64,000 nucleotides of DNA from Pseudomonas graminis (GTDB taxonomy: Bacteria > Pseudomonadota > Gammaproteobacteria > Pseudomonadales > Pseudomonadaceae). The position numbers were made by a program, and so were the translations under genes. Of the stretch, positions 16,052-24,701 are shown in pieces. The notes under the pieces are model-generated. The model worked only from the letters and a program-made list of their open reading frames with translations, had not been told where the DNA came from and ran no database searches. The stretch lies in assembly GCF_001705435.1 (NCBI RefSeq), contig NZ_MDEN01000065.1:305268-369267 (forward strand). The letters are read 5' to 3'. Within the stretch, counting starts at the first letter, position 1; each line of letters starts with the position of its first letter.

Positions 16052-16942
16052 TCAATGATCGTCCAGCAGGCTCAGTATTGCATCGGTAAACTCTGCCGGT
16101 GCTTCTTGCGGCACATTGTGGCCCACGCCCTCTATCACCTGCCGCCGCACTTGCCCTGCAAATCCCCGCACCGCCGCAACGCCCTCACGTTTGGAAGACA
16201 CGCCATCGTCTGCCCCAGCCAGGATCACCGCCGGAACGCTGATCGGTGGCGTTTGCGCGAGCTTCTCCTGAATAAAGGCATAGGCGGGATCGCCCGGAAC
16301 CAATCCGTAACGATGACGGTAGGAATGCGCCACGACCTCGACAAAGTCCGGGTTTTCAAACGAATGAGCGGTGTCAGTGAACGTGGATTCGGAGAATCCC
16401 CATGTCGGTGACCAGAGCTTCCACAGCAAACGGCAGAACTCTGATCGATTGGCCGCGAGGCCTGCCCGTCCGCGCTCGCCGTGAAGGTAATACTGGTACC
16501 ACAGGCGCCGTTCCGTTTCGGGAGAGGCGGGCGTGTTGGCAGTGGCGATGTCCTGAATGTTGTAGCCGGGGTCGCAACTGACCAGTCCCGTTACCCGTTC
16601 CGGCCACAGCGCAGCGACCACGCATGCGGCGCGTCCGCCCCAGTCGTAACCGGCGAGAATGGCGTGAGGAATGTTCAGCGCGTCCATAAGTGCGAGGAGG
16701 TCGGCGCCCAGTGCCGCCTGCTCGCCCGAGCGGGGTGTGGCAGCATCGACAAATCGGGTGGGACCGTATCCCCTCAGATAAGGCACGATGCAGCGGCAGC
16801 CAGCCTGAACCAGTCGCGCCGACACCTCGTCATAGGCGTGGATGTCATAGGGGAATCCGTGGAGCACTATCACGACAGGCCCGTCGCTGGGGCCCACGTC
16901 GCGGTATGAAACATTCAGCACCCCGGCAACGATGTTCTTCAC
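16052..16942 (-). CDS. Alpha/beta hydrolase, epoxide-hydrolase-like
   Basis: This 296-residue alpha/beta hydrolase has the oxyanion-hole segment VIVLHGFPYD, the nucleophile elbow GYDWGGRA (Asp, not Ser), a cap region and the catalytic His in GVGHNVPQEAP. An aspartate nucleophile is the mark of epoxide hydrolases and haloalkane dehalogenases, which form an ester intermediate that water then splits. Acid residue candidate: Asp in ILAGADDGVS. The start is GTG 16942, with GGAG about 7 bp upstream. It is transcribed alone and converges on the small hypothetical gene at 15851. Substrate unknown. Confidence 0.85.
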   Translation of the reverse strand: MKNIVAGVLNVSYRDVGPSDGPVVIVLHGFPYDIHAYDEVSARLVQAGCRCIVPYLRGYGPTRFVDAATPRSGEQAALGADLLALMDALNIPHAILAGYDWGGRAACVVAALWPERVTGLVSCDPGYNIQDIATANTPASPETERRLWYQYYLHGERGRAGLAANRSEFCRLLWKLWSPTWGFSESTFTDTAHSFENPDFVEVVAHSYRHRYGLVPGDPAYAFIQEKLAQTPPISVPAVILAGADDGVSSKREGVAAVRGFAGQVRRQVIEGVGHNVPQEAPAEFTDAILSLLDDH

Positions 16943-17151
16943 GGGATGGCTCCGACAGACAGGTAGTAGCGAAGCCCTGAGGACATGCCGGGCTGAAATA
17001 AGGGAGGATCTATCTGATGAGCGTGTGCGACGGCGAAGCGTAAATCAATACGGGAGCAGCGTTTGAATCACCGATGCAGCGCCGTGGGCGCATGCATCGG
17101 GAGATCGGCAATGGGGCAGTGGTCAGTGAGCCAGCTCCCTAGACAGGCCGA

Positions 17152-17520
17152 TCAGGAAACCCAGGATTCGACCGTGTCGGAACCGTGTTCGGCTTTCCAT
17201 TCTTTCAAGGTTTTGTGGTTGCCACCTTTGGTTTCAACGACTTCACCGGTGTGCGGGTTTTTATACACTTTAACGGCGCGGGCTTTGCGAGTGGTTTTCT
17301 CGGGGGCGCTGGCGTTCTTGCCCTGCTTGGATCCGGTCGGGTGATCCAGAATCGAAATAATATCTTTAAGGCTCTTATTGTATTCGCCGAGCAGCGTACG
17401 CAATTTGCCTTCGAATTCGATTTCCTGTTCCAGGCCTTTATCGCCTTTCATGGCCTCAAGGGCAGCGAGCTGATCGGCAAGGTGACGTTCGAGTTGGCGG
17501 TATTCAGCAAGTTTAGACAT
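17152..17520 (-). CDS. mvaT: MvaT-family H-NS-like nucleoid protein
   Basis: This 122-residue protein has the Pseudomonas MvaT/MvaU layout: an N-terminal oligomerising coiled coil (SKLAEYRQLERHLADQL, QEIEFEGKLRTLLGEY), a basic linker (EKTTRKARAVK) and a C-terminal AT-hook-like DNA-binding unit (YKNPHTGEVVETKGGNHKTL, ending WKAEHG). It silences AT-rich, horizontally acquired DNA such as the low-GC island at the left of this window. ATG 17520 is preceded by GGAG; an upstream in-frame start (17568) adds 16 unrelated residues. MvaT versus the paralogue MvaU cannot be settled here. Confidence 0.9.
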   Translation of the reverse strand: MSKLAEYRQLERHLADQLAALEAMKGDKGLEQEIEFEGKLRTLLGEYNKSLKDIISILDHPTGSKQGKNASAPEKTTRKARAVKVYKNPHTGEVVETKGGNHKTLKEWKAEHGSDTVESWVS

Positions 17521-17724
17521 TGGAACTCCATGTTTCGGTTTGTTGATACTGACGTGCGGCGTTAGCACTGGCGAACATTGGAGCGCACGGTGATTACTGG
17601 TGTAACCGTGGACACTGTAGTGCGAGTGGGTGCATGGATGCCAGTACTAACAGCAAACTTTTCTGCCTTGACTGCAAGGTTTCCAGTTCACGCGCTGTGG
17701 TGAGGTTTAAAACATGCACGCCTG

Positions 17725-18690
17725 TCAGCTGTTGCCGAGCGCTGCAGGCTGCAACGCTGTGTTCAAAGCGGGTTTCAATGCCAGGCCGCCAAACGAGGTG
17801 GTCGGGTCTACATAACGCAGCGCTGATTTAATGTCTTTCCAGCCGACGTAATTCATCAGGCTTTTAATATCCCAGCCGTTGCCTGACGCCCACGTTGCAA
17901 ATCCCCGGCGCATCGAGTGACTGCTGTAGAGGTCGTCGGGCAGCCCGGCGTCTTTAAAGATGCGCCGCAACATCGGCACCAGGCTGTGGGCGTTGATGGC
18001 GTCCATGGACAGGTTGCCCCAGCGGTCGATCCGGCGGAACACCGGCCCCTGGGTCAGCCCGGCCACGGTGATCCAGTTGATGTACGCATTGACCGGGCAG
18101 AGGGTCTTCAGCGCCGGGGTGCGAAAGGTGGTGCCCTCATACTGGCGGTCGCCTTTGGTGTACGGCAGATAAAAGCTGATGCCTTCGCCGGCCTGGGCCT
18201 GGGTGTTGCCGATGTCCAGCCGGGTCAGTTCGTCGCCGCGAAACCCTCGCCAGAAGCCGATCAGCACCAGCGCGATGGAGCGACGATGACGCATCAGTGT
18301 CTTGTGGTCGCCCCGTGCCCAGGCGGCGTTCGCCTCATTCTCCAGCCATGCCACCGCTTGCTCGAGGTGACGCAACAGCAACGGCGCCGCCTGTTTGGCC
18401 TGCGCCGGGTGGACGACGCGAATGCCCTTGAGCAGTTGCCGCACGGTGGGTGTTTTGGTCGGGTCCGGAAACCCCTGGGTGACGTGCCACTGGGCCAGCG
18501 CCGCCAGCCGCTGCTTCAGCGTACTGATGGCGTGCTTGTCAGCGTACTCGGCGAGGTAGCGGACGATGCCGTCGCCTGTGGTGGGCAAGTAACCGCCCCA
18601 GACCACTTCGAAATGCTCGATCGCGGCGCGATAGCTCCGCCGCGTATTGGCGCGGGTGCCTGCTGACAGGTATCGATCTGCCTTTTCCAT
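17725..18690 (-). CDS. Tyrosine recombinase, TnpS-like
   Basis: This 321-residue tyrosine recombinase has an N-terminal core-binding domain (SAGTRANTRRSYRAAIEHF) and a catalytic domain with Arg151 (GFRGDEL), Lys179 (YTKGDRQ), His258 and Arg261 (SHSMRRGFA), Trp284 in place of the second His (VGWKD) and nucleophile Tyr293 (LRYVD). Length and the divergent arrangement with a KfrA-like coiled-coil gene match the TnpS/TnpT cointegrate-resolution pair of Tn4651 (established knowledge). Here no tnpA is adjacent. It may be a transposon relic or a domesticated chromosomal system. Confidence 0.85.
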   Translation of the reverse strand: MEKADRYLSAGTRANTRRSYRAAIEHFEVVWGGYLPTTGDGIVRYLAEYADKHAISTLKQRLAALAQWHVTQGFPDPTKTPTVRQLLKGIRVVHPAQAKQAAPLLLRHLEQAVAWLENEANAAWARGDHKTLMRHRRSIALVLIGFWRGFRGDELTRLDIGNTQAQAGEGISFYLPYTKGDRQYEGTTFRTPALKTLCPVNAYINWITVAGLTQGPVFRRIDRWGNLSMDAINAHSLVPMLRRIFKDAGLPDDLYSSHSMRRGFATWASGNGWDIKSLMNYVGWKDIKSALRYVDPTTSFGGLALKPALNTALQPAALGNS

Positions 18691-18869
18691 ACATCCCTCG
18701 GTGGCGTGACACGGGCGCTTTGCTGGTTGTGATCGCCTTTCACCCGTCTGAAAAGCGATAAAGCACTATTATCAACTGCTGGCAGCAACATTTCCACACA
18801 AGGTTTTAGCTGCTAATGTAGCCTGTAATAACGTGTTACGTAACACGGTACGAAATAGTAGGAGCGGAC
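18691..18869. promoter_or_regulatory. Divergent intergenic region, candidate rst-type recombination/operator site
   Basis: This 179-bp gap separates the TnpS-like and TnpT-like genes. It contains a perfect 16-bp palindrome, CGTGTTACGTAACACG (18832-18847), 22 bp before the TnpT-like start, which suits a KfrA-type dimer. A weaker dyad with GATAA (18757-18761) and TTATC (18769-18773) arms could be the crossover core. In Tn4651 the rst site lies in the equivalent place (established knowledge); the assignment here rests on position and symmetry only. Confidence 0.5.
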
Positions 18870-19877
18870 ATGGCACGCGGAGGCATTAACAAGGCGGTGG
18901 TAGAGCGCGCACGACAGGCGTTGCTGAGCAAGGGCGCCTACCCAAGCATCGACGCGGTACGGGTGGAACTGGGTAACACCGGGTCGAAAACCACCATTGC
19001 GCGGTACTTGAAGGAACTGGACGCCCAGGCGCCGGCCGAGGTGTCGTCGCGGGAGCGTATGAGTGAGGAGCTGAAGGCGCTGGTTGAAAGCCTGCTTGAT
19101 CGGCTGACGGAGGAGGGTGCGCAGGTCGTTGCCCAGGCGCAGGCGGCGTTCGATCAACAACGATCAGCATGGGAAACCCGGCTGGAAGCCCTTGAGCTGG
19201 AGCTGAATTCAGCCCGGCACCAGTGCGAATCGCAGCACGCCGCGCTGACCGAACAGGGCGCCCAGTTGCACACCACCCATTCCTCCTGGCAGTCGGAACT
19301 GACGCGCAACGCCGCTCTGAGCCAGCAGTGCCAGGACCTTGAAAGGCGCGTGCAGGACAAGGACGTGCAAATTCAGTCCCTCGAAGAAAAGCACGTGCAC
19401 GCCCGCGCCGCGCTGGAGCATTACCGCGAGGCCATCAAGGAGCAGCGCGAGCAGGATCAGCGTCGCCACGAAGCCCAGCTTCAGCAGATCCAGCTGGAGC
19501 AGCGAAAGCTCCAGGAGACGCTGGTGGTCAAGCAGGATGAATCCACGCGCCTGAACCGCGACAACGAGCGTTTGCTCGGCGAGATGCGTCAACAGGCCCG
19601 GGCGTTGTCCGATCAGCAAGACCAGGCGCAGCGCCTCACCACAGAACTTCGCAGCGCGCAGATGGCCACCGCCAAAGCCGACGGCGCCCGTGAGCAGCTT
19701 CAAGAGCAACTGATGGCTATAAAAGCGGACAGTAAATCCCTGGCGAAAGCGGTGTCACAGGCCAACGAGCAACTGGCACAGGCCAATCAGCGTGTGGCTG
19801 TGTTGAGCGAAGACAACGACAGCCTGCGCGCTGAGGTGCAGCTCATTATTGCCACGGCGCCGCCGATACAGACCTAA
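18870..19877 (+). CDS. KfrA-like coiled-coil DNA-binding protein, TnpT-like
   Basis: This 335-residue protein has an N-terminal KfrA-type DNA-binding domain (about 1-60; GAYPSIDAVRVELGNTGSKT, then TIARYLKEL), followed by about 250 residues of continuous coiled coil rich in Gln, Glu and Arg (EQREQDQRRHEAQLQQIQLE). In Tn4651, TnpT of similar length and layout binds the rst site and stimulates TnpS (established knowledge). The gene is divergent from the TnpS-like gene and has a palindrome in its promoter. Plasmid KfrA proteins are autorepressors, so autoregulation is likely. A nucleoid-type role independent of recombination is the alternative. Confidence 0.82.
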   Translation: MARGGINKAVVERARQALLSKGAYPSIDAVRVELGNTGSKTTIARYLKELDAQAPAEVSSRERMSEELKALVESLLDRLTEEGAQVVAQAQAAFDQQRSAWETRLEALELELNSARHQCESQHAALTEQGAQLHTTHSSWQSELTRNAALSQQCQDLERRVQDKDVQIQSLEEKHVHARAALEHYREAIKEQREQDQRRHEAQLQQIQLEQRKLQETLVVKQDESTRLNRDNERLLGEMRQQARALSDQQDQAQRLTTELRSAQMATAKADGAREQLQEQLMAIKADSKSLAKAVSQANEQLAQANQRVAVLSEDNDSLRAEVQLIIATAPPIQT

Positions 19878-19909
19878 GCGACCCACCGGTCTTCAGCTTG
19901 CGGAAAGCC

Positions 19910-22495
19910 ATGTCAAACCAGCCCATCCCCAATGTCATCAAACCCGCCAGCCCCTCGACCGTCGCCCTGGCGCGGGGTTCGTTGTTCAAGTTCGTGTTCC
20001 TGCTGGCAGGCGTCTTTCTGCTGGCCGCCTATCTGCTGGCCTTCCTCGCCCATGACCTCGATCACAACGAGGAGATCGAAAGCGCGTTCTACACCGAGAA
20101 GGCAATGCGCTCTCTTCAAAAATCGCTGTCCGTCACGGTCAGGGACTACGCCTACTGGGGCGATGCCTACCGCTACCTGCATTTGCAGGTGGACACGGAG
20201 TGGGCGTTCGTCCGCCAGAACATCGGACCTACTCTGTACAGCGATTTCGGGTTTAAGGGTTTGTTCGTCATCAATGACGCCGGTCGTACGGTGTATGCGG
20301 TGATCGCAGGACAGCTGCAAAAGGTCGATGCCGATCCGTGGCTGGGACAGGCCAAGGACCGGCTGCTGGCCAAGGCCAGGGAAGGGGCCGAGACAGGCAC
20401 GCCGGTCACCGCCTTCGTCGACCTGAACGGCACACCCGCGCTGGTTGCCGCAGCCGCTATCACCCCTGGCACCGACCCGGGTGTGACCGCCGATGGCCGG
20501 GCGCCTTCGGTGCTGATCTTCGTCGACGTGCTGGACGACGCCAAGCTGGCCGTTCTGGGCAAGGAATACGGCGTAGACGGCCTGCACATTGCAACGCCCG
20601 ACGAGCTCAACCAAGTCTCGATCTTTCCACTGGGCGAAGGCGGTACTGCCGGCGCCCTGCACTGGACGCCCCCCAAGCCAGGCCTGCGCCTGCTGACCCT
20701 CGGCCTGCCGCTGATCGGTCTGGCTGCCGCGCTGGTGTGCCTGATGACCTGGGCTATCCTGCGTCGCGCGACCGCCGCCGCGCGCTCCCTGGATGACAGC
20801 TACGCGTCCCTGCAAAAAAGTGAAAGCGCATTGGCCACCAGTGAAGCGCGCTTTCGCGATGTGGTGGAAGCCAGCTCGGACTGGGTCTGGGAAATCGACA
20901 GCGCAGGGCGGTTCACTTACCTTTCGGACCGCTTTGAAATCGTGACCGGACTGAACCGCGCCCAGTGGGTCGGCGCCTTGATGGACGATCTGCTGCAAAC
21001 CGAGCTCGGCCAGGTGTCGCAGTGGCTGGCGATCCCCAACCGTCGCCCCGACATCACCATTCAGTGCCGCTACCTGGAGACCTGCGGGCGCGAGCGCATC
21101 AGTCGCCTGTCAGCGCGGTCGATGGCGGTCGGTGGATTCCGCGGTACGGCCACCGATGTCACCGAAGAAGTGGAAGCCCGTCGGCGCATTGAGTTTCTCT
21201 CCCAGCATGACGCCCTGACCGGGCTGCCCAATCGGGTCCGCTTGCAGGAGTTTCTGGACGGCAAGCTGAAGGCGTTGCCGACCCTCGATCAGCCACTGGT
21301 GATGCTGAGCATTGACCTGGACCGCTTCAAACCGGTCAATGACCTGCTCGGCCACGCCGCCGGCGACCGCGTGCTCAACGACGTGTCCAGTCGGCTGTCC
21401 GATTGCGTGCGCCACGGCGATCTGGTCGCGCGGGTGGGCGGCGACGAATTCGTGCTGATCCTGAGCGACCCCCAGACCCAGGACGAAGTCGAGGCGTTGT
21501 GCCGACGGCTGATCGAGTCGATCGAACGCCCGGTGGAGATCGACGACCAGGAAATATTCGTCAGCGCCAGCATCGGCGTCGCCATGGCGCCCACCGATGC
21601 GCGCGAGGCCGCCGAGCTGCTGCGGTACGCCGACATCGCACTGTACGAGGCCAAGGCCAGCGGTCGCGGCACCTGGCGGTTTTACGCAGGCGACATGAAC
21701 GCGAAGATCATCGAGCGCCGTCGGCTGGAGAGTGACCTGCGCTATGCCATCAAACACGATGAACTGCGCCTGCATTTCCAGCCGCGCTTCCGTATTTCCG
21801 ACGGCGAAATGGTCGGCGCCGAAGCGCTGGTGCGTTGGCAGCATCCCCAGCGCGGCCTGATTCCCCCGGACACCTTCATCCCCATCGCCGAGGAAAGCGG
21901 GCTGATCATCCCCCTCGGCGACTGGGTCATGGCCCAGGCCTGCAGTGAAGCCGCGGGCTGGCCGAAGCACCTGTTCATTTCCATCAACCTGTCGCCGGCC
22001 GAATTCAAGCGCGGCAACCTGCCGGCGCGCATTCAGGCCGCCCTCAAGGCCACCGGGATCGAGCCGTCGCGGGTCGAACTGGAGATCACCGAAGGGGTCA
22101 TGATCGATGACGCCGTCGGGGCGCTCGATGTCATGCAGACGCTCAAGCAGCTGGGGGTGCGCATCGCCATGGACGACTTCGGCACCGGGTATTCGTCGTT
22201 GAGTTACTTGCGCACCTTCCCCTTCGACGGGCTGAAGATCGACCGCAGCTTTCTGACCCGCCTCAGCGAAAGCGAGGGCGATCGCTCCATCGTGCAGGCC
22301 ATCGTCGGGTTGGGCCGGGCGCTGTCACTCACGGTTACGGCCGAGGGCATCGAAACCGCCGAGGACCTGCAATTGCTCAAGTCAGTGCAGTGCGAGGAGG
22401 GGCAGGGCTATTTCCTCAGTTTCCCGCTGACCACCTCGGACTTTCACGCGCTGCTGGCGGCGAGAAATACGGCGGCGCTGGGCACAAACGTATAA
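19910..22495 (+). CDS. Membrane c-di-GMP enzyme with CHASE4-like, PAS, GGDEF and EAL domains
   Basis: This 861-residue inner-membrane protein has a transmembrane segment at about 23-48, a periplasmic CHASE4-like sensor (about 60-245; SVTVRDYAYWGDAYRYL), a second helix near 265-285, a PAS domain (about 315-420; DVVEASSDWVWEIDSAGRF), a GGDEF domain with intact GGDEF at 510-514 and an inhibitory-site-like RHGD at 501-504, and an EAL domain with EAL at 638-640 and DDFGTGYSSL at 755-764. Both catalytic signatures look intact, so it could make or degrade c-di-GMP; tandem proteins often favour one activity. ATG 19910 follows GGAAAG; it starts 32 bp after the TnpT-like gene. Confidence 0.9.
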   Translation: MSNQPIPNVIKPASPSTVALARGSLFKFVFLLAGVFLLAAYLLAFLAHDLDHNEEIESAFYTEKAMRSLQKSLSVTVRDYAYWGDAYRYLHLQVDTEWAFVRQNIGPTLYSDFGFKGLFVINDAGRTVYAVIAGQLQKVDADPWLGQAKDRLLAKAREGAETGTPVTAFVDLNGTPALVAAAAITPGTDPGVTADGRAPSVLIFVDVLDDAKLAVLGKEYGVDGLHIATPDELNQVSIFPLGEGGTAGALHWTPPKPGLRLLTLGLPLIGLAAALVCLMTWAILRRATAAARSLDDSYASLQKSESALATSEARFRDVVEASSDWVWEIDSAGRFTYLSDRFEIVTGLNRAQWVGALMDDLLQTELGQVSQWLAIPNRRPDITIQCRYLETCGRERISRLSARSMAVGGFRGTATDVTEEVEARRRIEFLSQHDALTGLPNRVRLQEFLDGKLKALPTLDQPLVMLSIDLDRFKPVNDLLGHAAGDRVLNDVSSRLSDCVRHGDLVARVGGDEFVLILSDPQTQDEVEALCRRLIESIERPVEIDDQEIFVSASIGVAMAPTDAREAAELLRYADIALYEAKASGRGTWRFYAGDMNAKIIERRRLESDLRYAIKHDELRLHFQPRFRISDGEMVGAEALVRWQHPQRGLIPPDTFIPIAEESGLIIPLGDWVMAQACSEAAGWPKHLFISINLSPAEFKRGNLPARIQAALKATGIEPSRVELEITEGVMIDDAVGALDVMQTLKQLGVRIAMDDFGTGYSSLSYLRTFPFDGLKIDRSFLTRLSESEGDRSIVQAIVGLGRALSLTVTAEGIETAEDLQLLKSVQCEEGQGYFLSFPLTTSDFHALLAARNTAALGTNV

Positions 22496-22576
22496 AGTGC
22501 GCGCGCTGTCCCGGCAGCGCCTTCCATCCATCACACCCGCTGCCGCATCTGGCCACTGTTTAGTTCTGGAGTGTTC

Positions 22577-23932
22577 ATGACTCACCCGCGCGCTGTTTTC
22601 ACCGAAGGCTCGGTGGCCCGGCACGTGTTGGTGATGTCGAGCACCAGCGCCTTGAGCCTGCTCGCGGTGTTCCTGGTGGACATCTTCACGCTGCTCTACG
22701 TCTCGATGCTTCACTCCCCGTTGCTGCTCGCCGCGACGGGGGTGGCGAAGGTGTTGATCTTCCTCAACAGTGCCGTGTCCAGCGGGCTGATCATTGCCGC
22801 CGCAACGGTGCTGTCGGAGCGGATCGGCCATCGCGCCGCGAAGGCGTCATCGCGTCTGGTCACCCACTTGATGGTGATGGTGGTGATCGCGTCGGGCGCA
22901 GCGGCGGCGTTGCAACTGGCGCTGCTAGTACCGCTCACCCATTGGCTCGGCGCGGACGCCAGCACCTACGAAGCCGCGCGAATTTTCATCTGGCTGACCC
23001 TGCCGTTCAGCGTGTTGCAGTCGGCCATGCAGATGTCGGCGCAAATCCTGCGAACCGCCGGCGACAGCCGCCGCGCCCTGTGGGTCGTATTGTCAGGTGC
23101 GGCGACCCTGGCGCTGGCTGACCCCTTGTTCATTTTCGGCTTTGGCCTCGGGCTCGAAGGCGCGGGGATTTCCTATGCGCTGTCGGCGCTGGTGTCCCTG
23201 GGCCTGGGCATTTACTGGCTGCGGGCGCGGCTGGGGATGCCGTTTACCCTCCGCTGGCGCCTGCTGCGCCTGCACACGCGCAAGGTCATGCAGGTCGGCT
23301 TGCCCGCCATGGTCGGCAACCTGGCGACGCCCGTGGGCCTCACCTATCTGGTCTCGTCGATCGGCGCCTATGGCACGTCGGCGCTGGCGGCCATGGCGGT
23401 GATGGACCGCGTGATGCAGTTTGCCTACTGCGTGTTCTTCTCCCTGCCCAGCGCGCTGGCGCCGGTGCTGGGGCAGAACATCGGCGCCCATCGCGATGCT
23501 CGCGTCGCCTCGGCCATCGTGTTCAGCCGCAGGCTGGTGATCGTCTATGGCCTGCTGGTCTGGGCCGTGCTGCTGCTGGTGGCCACTCCGCTGGCTGACA
23601 CCTACGAACTGGAAGGCGCCGGGCGGGCGATCTTTTTAGCGTTCTGCCACATCGGCGGCGGGCTGTGGGCGCTGATCGGGCTGGATTTCGTCGCCATCGC
23701 GATGTTTGTGACCCTGGGCCGGCCGTGGCTGGTGGCGCTGTTCGCCTGGCTGCGGGCAACACTGGGGACCGTGCCGTTCGTGCTGGGCGGGATTCACCTG
23801 TTCGGTGCGGCCGGTGCGTTCCCGGCCATGCTCACCGGTAACGCATTGATTGCCGTAACTTCGATTACAATCGCGTCCCTGACGGCCAGGCGGTTTTTTC
23901 AGCGCCGGGGCGCCGCGCAGGCCGTGGCGTGA
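22577..23932 (+). CDS. MATE-family multidrug/metabolite exporter
   Basis: This 451-residue protein has about twelve membrane helices in two MatE halves; typical segments are FLNSAVSSGLIIAAATVLSE and MQMSAQILRTAGDSRRALWV in the first half and GLPAMVGNLATPVGLTYLV in the second. It would couple Na+ or H+ entry to export of cationic compounds. ATG 22577 has TGGAG upstream; an in-frame GTG at 22571 is less likely. A TetR-type regulator follows 55 bp downstream on the same strand and may control it. Confidence 0.88.
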   Translation: MTHPRAVFTEGSVARHVLVMSSTSALSLLAVFLVDIFTLLYVSMLHSPLLLAATGVAKVLIFLNSAVSSGLIIAAATVLSERIGHRAAKASSRLVTHLMVMVVIASGAAAALQLALLVPLTHWLGADASTYEAARIFIWLTLPFSVLQSAMQMSAQILRTAGDSRRALWVVLSGAATLALADPLFIFGFGLGLEGAGISYALSALVSLGLGIYWLRARLGMPFTLRWRLLRLHTRKVMQVGLPAMVGNLATPVGLTYLVSSIGAYGTSALAAMAVMDRVMQFAYCVFFSLPSALAPVLGQNIGAHRDARVASAIVFSRRLVIVYGLLVWAVLLLVATPLADTYELEGAGRAIFLAFCHIGGGLWALIGLDFVAIAMFVTLGRPWLVALFAWLRATLGTVPFVLGGIHLFGAAGAFPAMLTGNALIAVTSITIASLTARRFFQRRGAAQAVA

Positions 23933-23987
23933 GCAGGCAGTTGCCGTGCTCGGTCGGGCTTTATTTGAATCTGCGAGACAAGGGCTT

Positions 23988-24638
23988 ATGACAGACGACG
24001 AATCAGGGAATGACTCGCCCGAGATGGCCTCGCCGAAGCGGCGGCGTGCACCCAAGGGTGAAATGCGTCGTGCCGCCTTGCTCGACGCGGCGACGCTGAT
24101 CTTCGCCCGCAATGGTTATTCCAGTGCGTCGATGAAAGATGTCGCGCAGCTCGCCGGCATCACCACCGTCGGCCTGCTGCATCATTTTCCGAACAAGGAG
24201 GCGCTGCTCAATGCGCTGCTGGAGCGGCGAGATCAGCGAGTGGTGTCGCGGTTCAGTGAACTGACCATGGAGATGACGCTGGAGGGGTTCATCAAATTCG
24301 TGCGGATGAGCATGAGTTTCAGCGTCCAGGACGCTGCCGAGTGTCAGGCGGCGATGGTGCTCAATACGGAAAGCCTGTCAGAAGCGCATCCGGCCTTCGA
24401 CTGGTACAAGACGCGCTTTCACATCACCCACGAGCATGCGCGCGGGCATCTACAGGCGTTGATCGAGGCGGGGGAGGTGCGGCCGGACATCGACGTGAAG
24501 GCACTCGCTCAGGAGATCTTCTCGGTCATGGACGGTGTGCAGATCCAGTGGCTCAGGGCCCCGGAAGATGTCGACGTGATGGCGGTGTTCGAGGGCTACC
24601 TGCGCCGTTTGAAAGCCGACCTTCAAGCTCGTCCCTGA
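23988..24638 (+). CDS. TetR/AcrR-family transcriptional regulator
   Basis: This 216-residue regulator has a basic N-terminal extension (SPKRRRAPKGEMRR) and a TetR HTH at about 26-72 (AATLIFARNGYSSASMKDVA, then LLHHFPNKEALLNALLERRD). The variable C-terminal ligand domain gives no ligand hint. ATG 23988 lies inside a frame open from 23946. It follows the MATE gene and converges on the GH3 glucosidase gene, so either could be its target; the MATE exporter is the more usual partner. Confidence 0.88.
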   Translation: MTDDESGNDSPEMASPKRRRAPKGEMRRAALLDAATLIFARNGYSSASMKDVAQLAGITTVGLLHHFPNKEALLNALLERRDQRVVSRFSELTMEMTLEGFIKFVRMSMSFSVQDAAECQAAMVLNTESLSEAHPAFDWYKTRFHITHEHARGHLQALIEAGEVRPDIDVKALAQEIFSVMDGVQIQWLRAPEDVDVMAVFEGYLRRLKADLQARP

Positions 24639-24646
24639 GCTTGAAG
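24621..24646. terminator. Hairpin between the converging tetR-like and GH3 genes
   Basis: CTTCAAGCTC (24621-24630) pairs perfectly with GAGCTTGAAG (24637-24646); the stem overlaps the last codons of the TetR gene. A short TTTT lies 6 bp beyond, so it may terminate transcription from both sides. Confidence 0.5.
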
Positions 24647-24701
24647 TGGCCGTTTTAGCCAAGATTTAAGACGCGATCAGAAATCCGACCGGCTTACCCA
24701 C

